Source: Streptomyces diastatochromogenes (GTDB taxonomy: Bacteria > Actinomycetota > Actinomycetes > Streptomycetales > Streptomycetaceae). Taken from it: a stretch of 64,000 nt of DNA. The stretch covers positions 275,184-339,183 of the forward strand of contig NZ_MCGQ01000020.1 of the NCBI RefSeq assembly GCF_002242805.1, in the 5' to 3' direction. A program made the translations under genes and the position numbers. Numbering within the stretch: the stretch's first letter is position 1; every line of letters starts with the position of its first letter. The notes below the pieces were generated by a model. The model was not told where the DNA came from and did no database searches. It was given only the letters and a program-made list of their open reading frames with translations. Below are positions 25,668-33,482 of this stretch, piece after piece.

Positions 25668-26875
25668 GGCTTGAGTTTTCCAGGCCCCGTTCCGGACCCC
25701 ACATAGTCATGGGCGAATGCCACGGCTTCGGGTCCTTGGGTGATGCGTTCGACGACGGTGCGTTTCAGGCCGAGTGCGAAGCGGCGTTCAGCGGCGGTGC
25801 TGATACCGGCAGGCAGCATCACCAGCTGCAGAAGACGGTGGGAGAACTCCTGGACCTGCCAGATCTCGGGCATGCGCCGGTCGCTGTAGGTGTCCAGCTC
25901 GTGGTCGTCACCGTGCCGGTAGTGCGCGATCAGGGCCCGGGTCAGGTCCGCGACGTCGGCGATCGCCAGGTTGGCTCCCTTGCCGCCGAACGGTGTCAGG
26001 ATGTGGGCCGCGTCCCCGGCCAGCAGCAGCCGGCCGTGGCGCAGCGACCCGGCGATGTGGCTGCGCATCAGCAGGGTGCGTACTTCGGTGATGGCGCCGA
26101 TGTCCGGCGCCCCGGTGCCACTGTCGGCCAGGCGGCGGACCAGCCGTTCCCTGATGCGGGAAGCCGGCCAGTCCCCGGGAGTGTCCCCGTGCGGGATCTG
26201 CAGGTGGAAGCGGCTGATCTGCGGGGTGCGCGGCATCATTCCGGCGAACCCGTCCTCCGTGATCGCGTAGAGAACCCCTTCTGCCGGGACGTCCACCTCG
26301 GCGAGCATGGTCAGGGTCTCGTACGGATACCGTACGGCGGCGTCCTGGGGGGAGTCCGGACCGCTGGGCAGGAGCGTGCGCGCGATGCCCCGGTAGCCGT
26401 CGCACCCGATGACGAAATCGCAGTCGATCTCCACGTCGTCGCAGACGATGCGGGGCGTCGGTCCGGTCAGGCCGTTCACCTCCCGGACGGGGTGCGAGAA
26501 CAGCGGCGCGCGTCCGGCGGCCGCCAGCTCGTCGCACAGGTCCCGCACCAGAAGGTGCTGCGGATACACCCAGTGCCGCAGGCCGCCGGTGAGTGCCTCG
26601 TAGTCCAGGCGCATACGGCTGCCGGTCATCCGGAAGTCCGACCAGCCGGCCCGGCGGCCCTCCGCCACGAGGCGGCCGGCGAGTCCCCGGCTTCGGAGGT
26701 ATTCCACCGTGCGATGTTCCAACAGGCCCGCGCGGGCGCGTTGTTCGATGTGCTGACGGGTCTGCCGCTCCAGCACCACGTGGTCGATGCCCGCCTGGCC
26801 CAGTACGGCGGCGGTGACCAGGCCCGCCGGTCCCGCACCGATGATGCCGACCTGAGTGCGAACGCGTCGCCTCAC
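25664..26875 (-). CDS. pobA: FAD-dependent 4-hydroxybenzoate 3-monooxygenase-like (PobA)
   Basis: A 403-residue class A flavin monooxygenase, close to the usual PobA length. FAD motifs are GAGPAG at residues 13-18, the DG motif CDGYRGIARTLLP and GDAAHILTPFGGKGANLA. The signature RARAGLLE near residue 44 matches RIRAGVLE of true PobA. GTG 26875 has GGGGA eight bases upstream. It lies 130 bases after a catechol-dioxygenase gene and in the same direction as CarA/CarB-like genes. It may serve ordinary protocatechuate formation or hydroxylate a cluster intermediate. Confidence 0.85.
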   Translation of the reverse strand: MRRRVRTQVGIIGAGPAGLVTAAVLGQAGIDHVVLERQTRQHIEQRARAGLLEHRTVEYLRSRGLAGRLVAEGRRAGWSDFRMTGSRMRLDYEALTGGLRHWVYPQHLLVRDLCDELAAAGRAPLFSHPVREVNGLTGPTPRIVCDDVEIDCDFVIGCDGYRGIARTLLPSGPDSPQDAAVRYPYETLTMLAEVDVPAEGVLYAITEDGFAGMMPRTPQISRFHLQIPHGDTPGDWPASRIRERLVRRLADSGTGAPDIGAITEVRTLLMRSHIAGSLRHGRLLLAGDAAHILTPFGGKGANLAIADVADLTRALIAHYRHGDDHELDTYSDRRMPEIWQVQEFSHRLLQLVMLPAGISTAAERRFALGLKRTVVERITQGPEAVAFAHDYVGSGTGPGKLKP

Positions 26876-27005
26876 TTCGTAGTCCCCGCTTCTCGTGGCC
26901 GACCCACGGCGGTCCGGTCCGGCCGGGCGCACGCCCTGGTGCGCCGGACCGGACCGGTCGCCCTCCGGTCGGCGGTGTGATCCCGTGCTCGGCTGTCGTC
27001 GGTCG

Positions 27006-27863
27006 TCAGGCCGGGTCGAGGACCAGGCCGTAGGTCACTTCACGGCTGCTGCCGTCCCCGACGGGTGTGGGGTCCAGGATCAGTTCCGGCTTGACCGCCG
27101 ACGCGATGTCGTCCTCGATGTGCGGGCCGCCCTTGAAGTACAGCTGGGTGGTCAGGACCTGGTGCCCCTCGGCGGACACCCGCACGTGCAGGTGGGCAGG
27201 GCGCCACGCGTGCCAGCCCGCCGCGGCGATGAGCCTGCCGCAGGAGCCGTCGGTGGGAATCTCGTACGGAGACGGCTCGACGGTGCGCACCTTGAAGGCG
27301 CCGTCGTCGCCGGTCACCACCGTGCCGCGGAGGTTCCATTCGGGCAGGCCGGGCGCGAACTGGGAGTACACGCCGTCGTCGTCGGCCTGCCACATCTCGA
27401 TGGTCGCGCCGGGCAGGGGCGTTCCGTCGGTCGAGGTGACCCGGCCCTGGAAGACCAGCGGGACGCCCCCTTCGCTCTCCCGCATGGGAAGCGCGCTGTC
27501 GGCCGGCAGGCGAGGGGCGTCCGGCACGAAGTACGGGCCCTCCGGGCTGCCCTTGGTGCCGTCCCGGTTCTCGTTGGCCACCTGCTCGATGGTCTGCTCG
27601 ATCCAGACGTCGAGGAACAGCGGCCACTCGCCGTCCTCGCCCACCTGGATGAGCCACGCCTTCAGCGCGTCGAACTCGGCGTACGTCACCTTGTGGCGGC
27701 GGATGATGTCGCGTGCGGCGCCGATCAGTTCGCCGGCGAGGGCGCTGACCCTCGCGGTGTCGGCGACCGGCGCCTGGTCGCGTTGGCGGGCGCGGAACTG
27801 CTCGGTGGCGGCCGCACCGGAGGAGGCCGCGGTGGCGGTCGGTGCTGTCAGTTGCTCGGTCAT
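27006..27863 (-). CDS. catA: Intradiol catechol 1,2-dioxygenase
   Basis: A 285-residue non-haem Fe(III) dioxygenase opening catechols to muconates. An N-terminal helical dimerisation domain (to about residue 115) precedes the beta core. Iron ligands can be placed at Tyr in EGPYFVPDAP, Tyr in EPSPYEIPTDG, and the two His of RPAHLHVRV. ATG 27863 has GAGGGA upstream. It begins 32 bases after the CarA-like stop, so it is probably co-transcribed with it. Catechol against hydroxyquinol preference cannot be told from this reading. Confidence 0.88.
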   Translation of the reverse strand: MTEQLTAPTATAASSGAAATEQFRARQRDQAPVADTARVSALAGELIGAARDIIRRHKVTYAEFDALKAWLIQVGEDGEWPLFLDVWIEQTIEQVANENRDGTKGSPEGPYFVPDAPRLPADSALPMRESEGGVPLVFQGRVTSTDGTPLPGATIEMWQADDDGVYSQFAPGLPEWNLRGTVVTGDDGAFKVRTVEPSPYEIPTDGSCGRLIAAAGWHAWRPAHLHVRVSAEGHQVLTTQLYFKGGPHIEDDIASAVKPELILDPTPVGDGSSREVTYGLVLDPA

Positions 27864-27895
27864 CGGTTCCCTCGGTTCTACGGGTGCTGTCGTGG

Positions 27896-29341
27896 TCAGT
27901 GCGGGCGGCGGACGCGGCGTACCGCGCCCTCCAGGAGGGCCCAGGGGTCGGCGGGCTCCAGTTCGCCCTGCGCGGCCCGGTCGAGGAGTTCGGCGAAGCA
28001 GGCCCGGTAGAGGCGTTCACGGTCGACGGGGCCCGTCTCCTTCTCCAGGCGACGGATCACGCCCTGCTGGAGTCCGCCGCCGTGGTGCACGGCGATCTTC
28101 TTGCGCCAGGCGATCGGCTCGGGCAGCCGTGTGCCCATCGCCGTGCGCAGGTGGTACTTCTCGCGGCCCTCGCGCACCTTGCACTCCGGCGCGGTCTCCA
28201 GGGCCACCCGCATCACCGGCCAGGCCCAGAAGGGGTGGTGGGTGGTGGTGCCGTAGGCGAGCGGCATGCGGTTGGACAGTTCGTTGCTGCGCCGGGTGCG
28301 GTCGACGGCCGTGAGGCACTGGTCGATCAGGTCGTCGCGGTGGTCGAAGGGGCGGTAGAGGCCGGCGTTGATCAGATCGCTGCCGTAGCCGGTGAGCAGC
28401 ACCTTCTCGGGGGCGACGGCGCCCAGCCGCTGCACGGACGTGGCGGTCAGGGCGACTTCGACGACCTCGGGGTCGGTGACGCCCAGCCAGCGGACGGCCT
28501 CCGGTATGGAGGCGATGATCTCGTCCTCGGTCAGATGGACGGGTTCGAGCGCGATGCCCAGCTCGGCGCAGAGTTCGGCCGCGTCGGCGAGTTCGTCGCC
28601 CCAGGGGGTGGCCACGCTGTACGGGGTGACGGGCAGGCCGGCCCGGGCGGCGAGGTAGGTCACCGTGCCGGAGTCGATCCCGCCCGACAGGAGGGTGGCG
28701 TAGCCGGTGCCCTCGGGGGTGGCCGCGGCGATCCGGCGGATCTCCTCGGTCAGCGCCTCGATCTGGGCCTCGCCGGCGGCGAGCGGGTCGTCGCGGAGCG
28801 GGGCGCGGAACGAGGCGAGCGGGTCGTGCTCGTCGCGGGCCTCCATCAGCCAGGCGCCGTCGGTGCGCCGGGTGCGGGTGTGGATGCCGTGGCGCAGCCG
28901 GTTCACGCCGAGCAGGAGGGTGCCGCGTTCATGGCCGGGGGTGCCCTCGGTGGACGCGACGGGCAGGTCGAGGGCGGGCAGCACGAGGGGCGCGAGCAGC
29001 AGGTCCGTGAAGTAGGCGAACAGGCCGCGCAGGCGGTTGACGGCGTAGTAGACCGGGTCCTCGTTGAACGCGGAGATGTGCAGGGTGACGGTGTCCGCCT
29101 CGACGCGCAGGACGGTGGCGGCGGTGTGGCCGGGGTCCTCCGCGGACGTGGTCAGGGTGCGCACGTCGAGGGTGAACGGGGGGTTGTCGGGGAGTACGGC
29201 GCCGGCGGGCCCCCGGTAGTACACGTTCAGGTCGCCGAGGTCGGCGCTCTGGGACAGGCGGGCCAGTTCCGGGACGGGCGCGTTGGTGACCACGCACCAC
29301 TTGCTGACCGGAGGCAGGTCGACGAGGGAGGTCACGGTCAC
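27896..29341 (-). CDS. CarA-like carbapenam synthetase (asparagine-synthetase fold)
   Basis: A 481-residue ATP-dependent amide-forming enzyme. The C-terminal half is an asparagine-synthetase synthetase domain with the PP-loop SGGIDS at residues 219-224. Segments shared with Pectobacterium CarA, as I remember it, are LLTGYGSDL (around 315-323), HHPFW (368-372) and AWRKKIAVHHG (411-421), which carries the lysine used in lactam closure by CarA and beta-lactam synthetase. The N-terminal half is diverged and has no N-terminal Cys, so no glutaminase. GTG 29341 overlaps the crotonase stop as GTGA, the same pairing as carB-carA. It likely closes a beta-lactam on a carboxymethylproline-type acid; another lactam or amide is possible. 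Confidence 0.85.
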   Translation of the reverse strand: MTVTSLVDLPPVSKWCVVTNAPVPELARLSQSADLGDLNVYYRGPAGAVLPDNPPFTLDVRTLTTSAEDPGHTAATVLRVEADTVTLHISAFNEDPVYYAVNRLRGLFAYFTDLLLAPLVLPALDLPVASTEGTPGHERGTLLLGVNRLRHGIHTRTRRTDGAWLMEARDEHDPLASFRAPLRDDPLAAGEAQIEALTEEIRRIAAATPEGTGYATLLSGGIDSGTVTYLAARAGLPVTPYSVATPWGDELADAAELCAELGIALEPVHLTEDEIIASIPEAVRWLGVTDPEVVEVALTATSVQRLGAVAPEKVLLTGYGSDLINAGLYRPFDHRDDLIDQCLTAVDRTRRSNELSNRMPLAYGTTTHHPFWAWPVMRVALETAPECKVREGREKYHLRTAMGTRLPEPIAWRKKIAVHHGGGLQQGVIRRLEKETGPVDRERLYRACFAELLDRAAQGELEPADPWALLEGAVRRVRRPH

Positions 29342-30117
29342 GCCTTTCCGATGATCCGGCGCATGCGCTGCTGGGCCTCGCCCGCCGAGAAGGCGGTGCG
29401 GTGGGATCGCTTGCCCTCGTCGCGGACCCGGCGCAGGCCTTCCACGAAGGGGCCGTTGACCCGGGCACGGGTCGACTGCACGGCGGCGGCGGTGTACGAG
29501 GCGATGCGCCGGGCGTGGCCGAGCGCGCTGTCCAGCAGGTCCTCCGGGGCGGTGACCTCCTGGAGGAGGCCGTCCGTGAGGGCGCGGTCGGCGGGCCACT
29601 CGGCGCAGGTGTAGAGCATCTCCTGCATGACGCTGCGGCCCACCACCGTCTCCAGCATGTAGCCGCCGAAGTTGCAGGCGATGCCGACCCGGAACTCGGG
29701 CATCACCAGCGTCGAGGTACGGCTGCCGACGCGGAGGTCGCAGCAGAGGGCGATCTGCAGTCCGACGCCGATCGCGAAGCCGTCGATGGCGGCGACGACG
29801 GGTTTCGAGATGCCGGCGATGGTGCCGTACAGCTCGGTGATGTCGTCGATCCAGGCGTCGACCTCGTCGCCGCCGGAGAACTCCGAGACCTCGTGGAAGT
29901 CGCCGCCGGCCCCGAAGGACCGGCCGGCGCCGCCGTACAGGACGACACAGCGGATCCGGTCGTCGCCGTCGAGGTCGGTCAGCACCCTGGTCAGCTCGCG
30001 CATGCGCGCCCTGCTGAACGGGTTCTGTTCGTGTGCCTGCGAGAACTCCACCAGGGCGATGCCCTCGGAAAGTACCTCGCACTTCATGGTCGCTGTCTCG
30101 ATGTCGATCGTCGACAC
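29338..30117 (-). CDS. CarB-like carboxymethylproline synthase (crotonase family)
   Basis: A 259-residue crotonase. It aligns by eye along its whole length with CarB, which joins malonyl-CoA to pyrroline-5-carboxylate. Shared features are QNPFSR at 31-36, VVLYGGAGRSFGAGGDF, WIDDITELYGTI, IDGFAIGVGLQIAL and a C-terminal AFSAGEAQQRMRRIIGK. With the constant offset of ten residues, Glu141 in VMPEF matches the catalytic Glu131 of CarB. GTG 30117 has GGAGG four bases upstream; ATG 30087 is an alternative. It is the first gene of the unit with the CarA-like synthetase and divergent from the oat gene. Confidence 0.87.
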   Translation of the reverse strand: MSTIDIETATMKCEVLSEGIALVEFSQAHEQNPFSRARMRELTRVLTDLDGDDRIRCVVLYGGAGRSFGAGGDFHEVSEFSGGDEVDAWIDDITELYGTIAGISKPVVAAIDGFAIGVGLQIALCCDLRVGSRTSTLVMPEFRVGIACNFGGYMLETVVGRSVMQEMLYTCAEWPADRALTDGLLQEVTAPEDLLDSALGHARRIASYTAAAVQSTRARVNGPFVEGLRRVRDEGKRSHRTAFSAGEAQQRMRRIIGKA

Positions 30118-30237
30118 GGACCCTCCCTCAGCAAACAGTTGGAATATTTATGCGGTCGGTTCGGTGCCCTGGTGCACGAGGAGTTGATTGAATGTACGGT
30201 GATCGGAATGTTCATTCATCGAGAAGGAATGTGAGAC
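30118..30237. promoter_or_regulatory. Divergent promoter region between CarB-like and oat genes
   Basis: This 120-base gap is much richer in A and T than its surroundings, as expected for a divergent promoter. GAATG occurs at 30190, 30206 and 30227, and the middle copy forms GAATG-TT-CATTC with an inverted CATTC at 30213. These are candidate activator or repressor contacts. Confidence 0.4.
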
Positions 30238-31392
30238 ATGGCGATCACGGGCCCGAAGGGCTTTCGCAGCGTGACCAGGAACATGGGGCTCAAGGACATC
30301 GAGGACGACTTCGCGGTCGTCGTCTCCGACGTTCCCGCCCGCTCCGCCGCCGTGTTCACGCGTTCGCGTTTCGCGGGACCGAGCGTCGTCATCAGCCGCG
30401 AGGTGGCGCACCGGCAGCAGAGCCGCGGCATGGTCGTGCTCTCCCGGAACGCCAACGTGGCCACCGGCAAGGCGGGCGCGGACAACGCCGCCGAAGTGCG
30501 CCGCAGGGTCGCCGAGATCGTCGGCATCGACCCCGAGGAGCTGGTCATCGGCTCGACCGGTGTGATCGGCCGCCCCTACCCCATGGAGAGCATCCGGGCC
30601 GGACTCGACGCGCTGTCCTGGCCGTTCCCGGAGGCGGACTACGCGACGGCGGCCGCGGCCATCATGACGACCGACACCCGCCCGAAGCACTTCAGCGTGC
30701 GGGTCGGCGATGCCGTCCTCGCCGGTATCGCCAAGGGCGTCGGCATGATCGAGCCGAACATGGCGACCCTGCTGACGTTCTTCTTCACCGATGCCGACAT
30801 CCCGGCCGCCGAACTCGACGCCCTGTTCCGGCGTGTGATGGACCGGACGTTCAACGCCCTGAGCATCGACACCGACACCTCCACCAGCGACACGGCCGCG
30901 CTCTTCGCCAACGGCCTGGCCGGCCCCGTCGACCTCGCCGAGTTCGAGGAGGCGCTGTACACCGTCGCGCTGCGCCTCGTACGCGACATCGCCTCGGACG
31001 GCGAGGGCGCCAGCAAGCTCATCGAGGTCCAGGTCACCGGGGCCCGCGACGACGCCCAGGCCAAGCGGGTCGGCAAGAGCGTGGTCAACTCCCCCCTGGT
31101 GAAGACGGCCGTGCACGGCGCCGACCCCAACTGGGGCCGGGTCGCGATGGCCATCGGCAAGCTCGACGACGAGACCGACATCCAGCCGCACCGCGTCCGC
31201 ATCTGGTTCGACGATCTCCCCATGCACCCGGAGGAGCCGAGTGACGCGCTGCTGGAGCGGGCGGCCCGGTATCTCACCGGCGACGAGGTGGTCATCCGGG
31301 TGGACCTCGGCATCGGCGAGGGCGCGTTCACGGTCTACGGCTGCGACCTCACCGAGGGCTATGTGAAGCTCAACGCCGACTACACCACCTGA
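30238..31392 (+). CDS. argJ: Ornithine acetyltransferase, close to clavulanate-cluster Oat2
   Basis: A 384-residue self-processing Ntn-type transferase that moves acetyl between N-acetylornithine and glutamate. The cleavage site is MEPNMAT-type, IEPNMATLLTFF, giving Thr177 as nucleophile. Long stretches such as TDTSTSDTA, LFANGLAG and GARDDAQAKRVGK agree with my memory of S. clavuligerus ORF6/Oat2, more than with primary-metabolism ArgJ. ATG 30238 has AAGGA nine bases upstream. It faces the minus-strand rhodanese gene across a strong terminator and is divergent from the CarB-like gene. It should raise the ornithine or arginine pool, or handle an acetylated intermediate. Confidence 0.9.
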   Translation: MAITGPKGFRSVTRNMGLKDIEDDFAVVVSDVPARSAAVFTRSRFAGPSVVISREVAHRQQSRGMVVLSRNANVATGKAGADNAAEVRRRVAEIVGIDPEELVIGSTGVIGRPYPMESIRAGLDALSWPFPEADYATAAAAIMTTDTRPKHFSVRVGDAVLAGIAKGVGMIEPNMATLLTFFFTDADIPAAELDALFRRVMDRTFNALSIDTDTSTSDTAALFANGLAGPVDLAEFEEALYTVALRLVRDIASDGEGASKLIEVQVTGARDDAQAKRVGKSVVNSPLVKTAVHGADPNWGRVAMAIGKLDDETDIQPHRVRIWFDDLPMHPEEPSDALLERAARYLTGDEVVIRVDLGIGEGAFTVYGCDLTEGYVKLNADYTT

Positions 31393-31404
31393 GCCGGCCG
31401 CGGC

Positions 31405-31432
31405 GCGGCACGGTCCGCCCGGACCGTGCCGC
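31405..31432. terminator. Bidirectional terminator between convergent genes
   Basis: GCGGCACGGTCC and GGACCGTGCCGC are perfect complements around a GCCC loop (12 pairs). It sits in the 50-base gap between the stops of the oat and rhodanese genes. Confidence 0.85.
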
Positions 31433-31442
31433 AGGGCCGCGC

Positions 31443-31802
31443 TCAGTACACCGGGAGCCGGGGATCGATCTCGTTCACCCATGCCACGACGCCCCCTTCC
31501 AGGTGTACGGCGTCGGCGAACCCGGCCTCCCGCGCCACGGCCAGGACCTCGAGCGTGCGTCGGCCGGTCCGGCAGTAGAAGACCGGTGTACGGCCCTGCC
31601 GCAACGTCGGCAGGGCGGAACCGTCCAGCCATTCCCGCATCGGAACCAGGCGCGCACCGGGGATGCGCACGATCTCCCACTCGTGGGGCTCCCGGACGTC
31701 GACGAGGTCGATCGGGGCCCCTTGGTCGAGCAGTCGCTTCAGGTGCCGTGGTGTGATGGCGGACCCGTCGGCCGGGGCCGCCCGGTGCCGGTCGTCGCTC
31801 AC
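31443..31802 (-). CDS. Single-domain rhodanese-like sulfurtransferase
   Basis: A 119-residue rhodanese domain. The active-site loop is VFYCRTGRRT, whose cysteine can carry a persulfide, preceded by the typical IDLVDVREPHEW. It resembles the rhodanese part of MoeZ-type sulfur carriers. GTG 31802 overlaps the stop of the peroxiredoxin gene as GTGA. It is the last gene of the long minus-strand NRPS unit. A role in sulfur delivery or thiol handling for the cysteine-based heterocycle is inference. Confidence 0.85.
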   Translation of the reverse strand: MSDDRHRAAPADGSAITPRHLKRLLDQGAPIDLVDVREPHEWEIVRIPGARLVPMREWLDGSALPTLRQGRTPVFYCRTGRRTLEVLAVAREAGFADAVHLEGGVVAWVNEIDPRLPVY

Positions 31803-32311
31803 AACTCGCCCCGCGCGGGGTAGTCGTTCTCGTTGATCCAGCGGACCGTCTCCACGACCTCGTCCAGATGCGGCCGCAGGAACGGCATCGTGGTCTGCAC
31901 GGCCGCGTAGAGGGTGCCGTCCGGGCGGACGAGGAACAGGCCCGGCTCACTGAACTCGTTCGGCTGGCCTTCCTTGATGGCCTTGGAGACGTACAGGCCC
32001 CACTCCCGCATGGACGCGAGGGACAGGCCGTAGCCGATCGGCACCCGGCTGATGCCCCACTCCTCGACAGCGCGCCGGGCGCGGTCCTCGTCGTCTCCGC
32101 TGACCGCGAGGACGCGGTCCACTCCCACGGCGGCGAACTCGTCGATCAGTCCGTCGAGTTCGGTGACGTGGGCTCGGCACATCGGGCAGTGCACACCCCG
32201 GTAGAAGACCACCAGGCTGAAGCGGTCGGGCCGCTGGTCGGCGAGGACCCAGCGGCCGCCGCCGACCAGCGGGACGTCGAGGGCGGGGACGGGCTGACGG
32301 GGTATGGGCAT
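31799..32311 (-). CDS. Peroxiredoxin-like (AhpC/TSA) protein
   Basis: A 170-residue thioredoxin-fold protein with the peroxidatic motif VVFYRGVHCPMCRAHV, a CxxC, as in the Prx-like2 group rather than classical AhpC. ATG 32311 has GGAG six bases upstream. It lies between the CarC-like oxygenase and the rhodanese in one operon, so it may protect an Fe(II) enzyme or a thiol product, or act as a dedicated thiol oxidoreductase. Confidence 0.85.
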   Translation of the reverse strand: MPIPRQPVPALDVPLVGGGRWVLADQRPDRFSLVVFYRGVHCPMCRAHVTELDGLIDEFAAVGVDRVLAVSGDDEDRARRAVEEWGISRVPIGYGLSLASMREWGLYVSKAIKEGQPNEFSEPGLFLVRPDGTLYAAVQTTMPFLRPHLDEVVETVRWINENDYPARGEL

Positions 32312-32358
32312 GTGAGGCTCCAGTGACGGCGAGGACGATCGGGCGGTCGGGACGGGAC

Positions 32359-33198
32359 TCAGGCCGCGTCGGGCAGGGTCAGCTGGCCCCGGAACAGCAC
32401 CCGGGTGCCGCCCGGGCCGATGGCCGTACGGCCGTGCAGGGTCCGCTGGTTGTCGATGATCAGCAGGTCCCCGACCTGCCAGCGGTGCGTGTACGCGTAC
32501 CGCTCGGAGCGCAGGAAGGCGTCCAGCTCGGTGAAGAACCGCTCGGACAGCTCGGGGTCCATCCCCTTGACCCTGACCTCCCAGGAGCGCGGGGTGACGT
32601 CGGGGGGAAAGGCCGTCGCCAGGTTCAGGGACTTCACCCGGCCGTAGTCCCGGGTCACCGGGATGGCGTACCAGTCCTCGGGGACCGTCGGGAAGTAGCC
32701 GCGCTCGGTGACCAGGTACTCGATCTCGTACTCGTCGAGAACCCGGCGCAGGTGCTCGGGCATTTCCGCCCAGGCGGTGAGCTGGTCGCTGATGTAGGTT
32801 TCGCCGGAGCCCGGCGCGTCGGAGAACTCGGCGGCGTACAGGATGATCAGGTCGACACGCTCGCCGACCAGCAGCCCGTCCGTGTGGACGGGCAGCGGGC
32901 CGCGCCCGGTGACGACCTTCCCCTCGTCGTGCGAGGCGTTGAGCTTGAGCAGGTCGGCGCCGCCCTCGCCGAACTTGTGGTCGACGGTGTCCCCGAGCGA
33001 GCGGACCAGCAGCTTGAAGTCCGCCTCGTCCAGGCCGAGTCCGCGGACCAGGGCGCACCCGTTGCCCAGCGCGGCCCGCTTGGTCTCCTGGGCCAGTGCC
33101 TCGACGGGCCGGCCGGGACTCCAGGGAATGACCGCGCCCATGCCGGACGGAGTCAGCCGCTGATAGCCGTCGTTCTCGGTGTTCTCGATGTCGGACAT
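32359..33198 (-). CDS. CarC-like Fe(II)/2-oxoglutarate oxygenase
   Basis: A 279-residue oxygenase of the clavaminate-synthase/TauD superfamily, nearly the CarC length of 273. Iron ligands are His105, Asp107 and His255; Arg270 would bind 2-oxoglutarate. Segments agree with CarC as I recall it: GKVVTGRGPLPVHTDG, WAEMPEHLRRVLDEYE, WEVRVKGMDPEL and GDLLIIDNQR. CarC epimerises and desaturates the carbapenam to the carbapenem. ATG 33198 has GGAGG nine bases upstream; the longer frame through the carrier-protein gene is not real. It is co-directional with the NRPS genes. Confidence 0.87.
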   Translation of the reverse strand: MSDIENTENDGYQRLTPSGMGAVIPWSPGRPVEALAQETKRAALGNGCALVRGLGLDEADFKLLVRSLGDTVDHKFGEGGADLLKLNASHDEGKVVTGRGPLPVHTDGLLVGERVDLIILYAAEFSDAPGSGETYISDQLTAWAEMPEHLRRVLDEYEIEYLVTERGYFPTVPEDWYAIPVTRDYGRVKSLNLATAFPPDVTPRSWEVRVKGMDPELSERFFTELDAFLRSERYAYTHRWQVGDLLIIDNQRTLHGRTAIGPGGTRVLFRGQLTLPDAA

Positions 33199-33236
33199 GC
33201 CGAATCCCCTCCCAAAGTGCTTTTCTGCGTGTGCCG

Positions 33237-33482
33237 TTAGGCGAGCGCGGTGCCGCGCGCTATCTCCGTCTCCAGCCGGGCCACCGTCACGGGCGCGGAG
33301 AACAGGCGTTCCATGTCGAAATCGATCCCGAAGACGTCCTCCAGCGCGGACAGGACCTGGATCAGCGTCACCGAGTTGACGCCGAGGCTGATCAGATCCA
33401 CGTCGTCCTGCGACGGGGAGAGCGGGTGGCCCCGGGAGACGAATTCCTCGCGGACGGCGACCGGTACATCGGTTCTGGTCAT
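33237..33482 (-). CDS. Free-standing peptidyl carrier protein
   Basis: An 81-residue four-helix carrier. The phosphopantetheine serine is Ser37 in SLGVNSVTLIQVL; Asn replaces the usual Asp before it. ATG 33482 overlaps the NRPS stop as ATGA, so it is made together with the Cy-A-PCP-TE protein. It probably carries the residue loaded by the stand-alone ligase at 43379 and processed by the dehydrogenase-like protein. Confidence 0.88.
   Translation of the reverse strand: MTRTDVPVAVREEFVSRGHPLSPSQDDVDLISLGVNSVTLIQVLSALEDVFGIDFDMERLFSAPVTVARLETEIARGTALA

Noticed and set aside
27896..29341. Ordinary glutamine-dependent asparagine synthetase
   Set aside because: There is no N-terminal Cys nucleophile, the glutaminase half is diverged, and C-terminal blocks match CarA instead.
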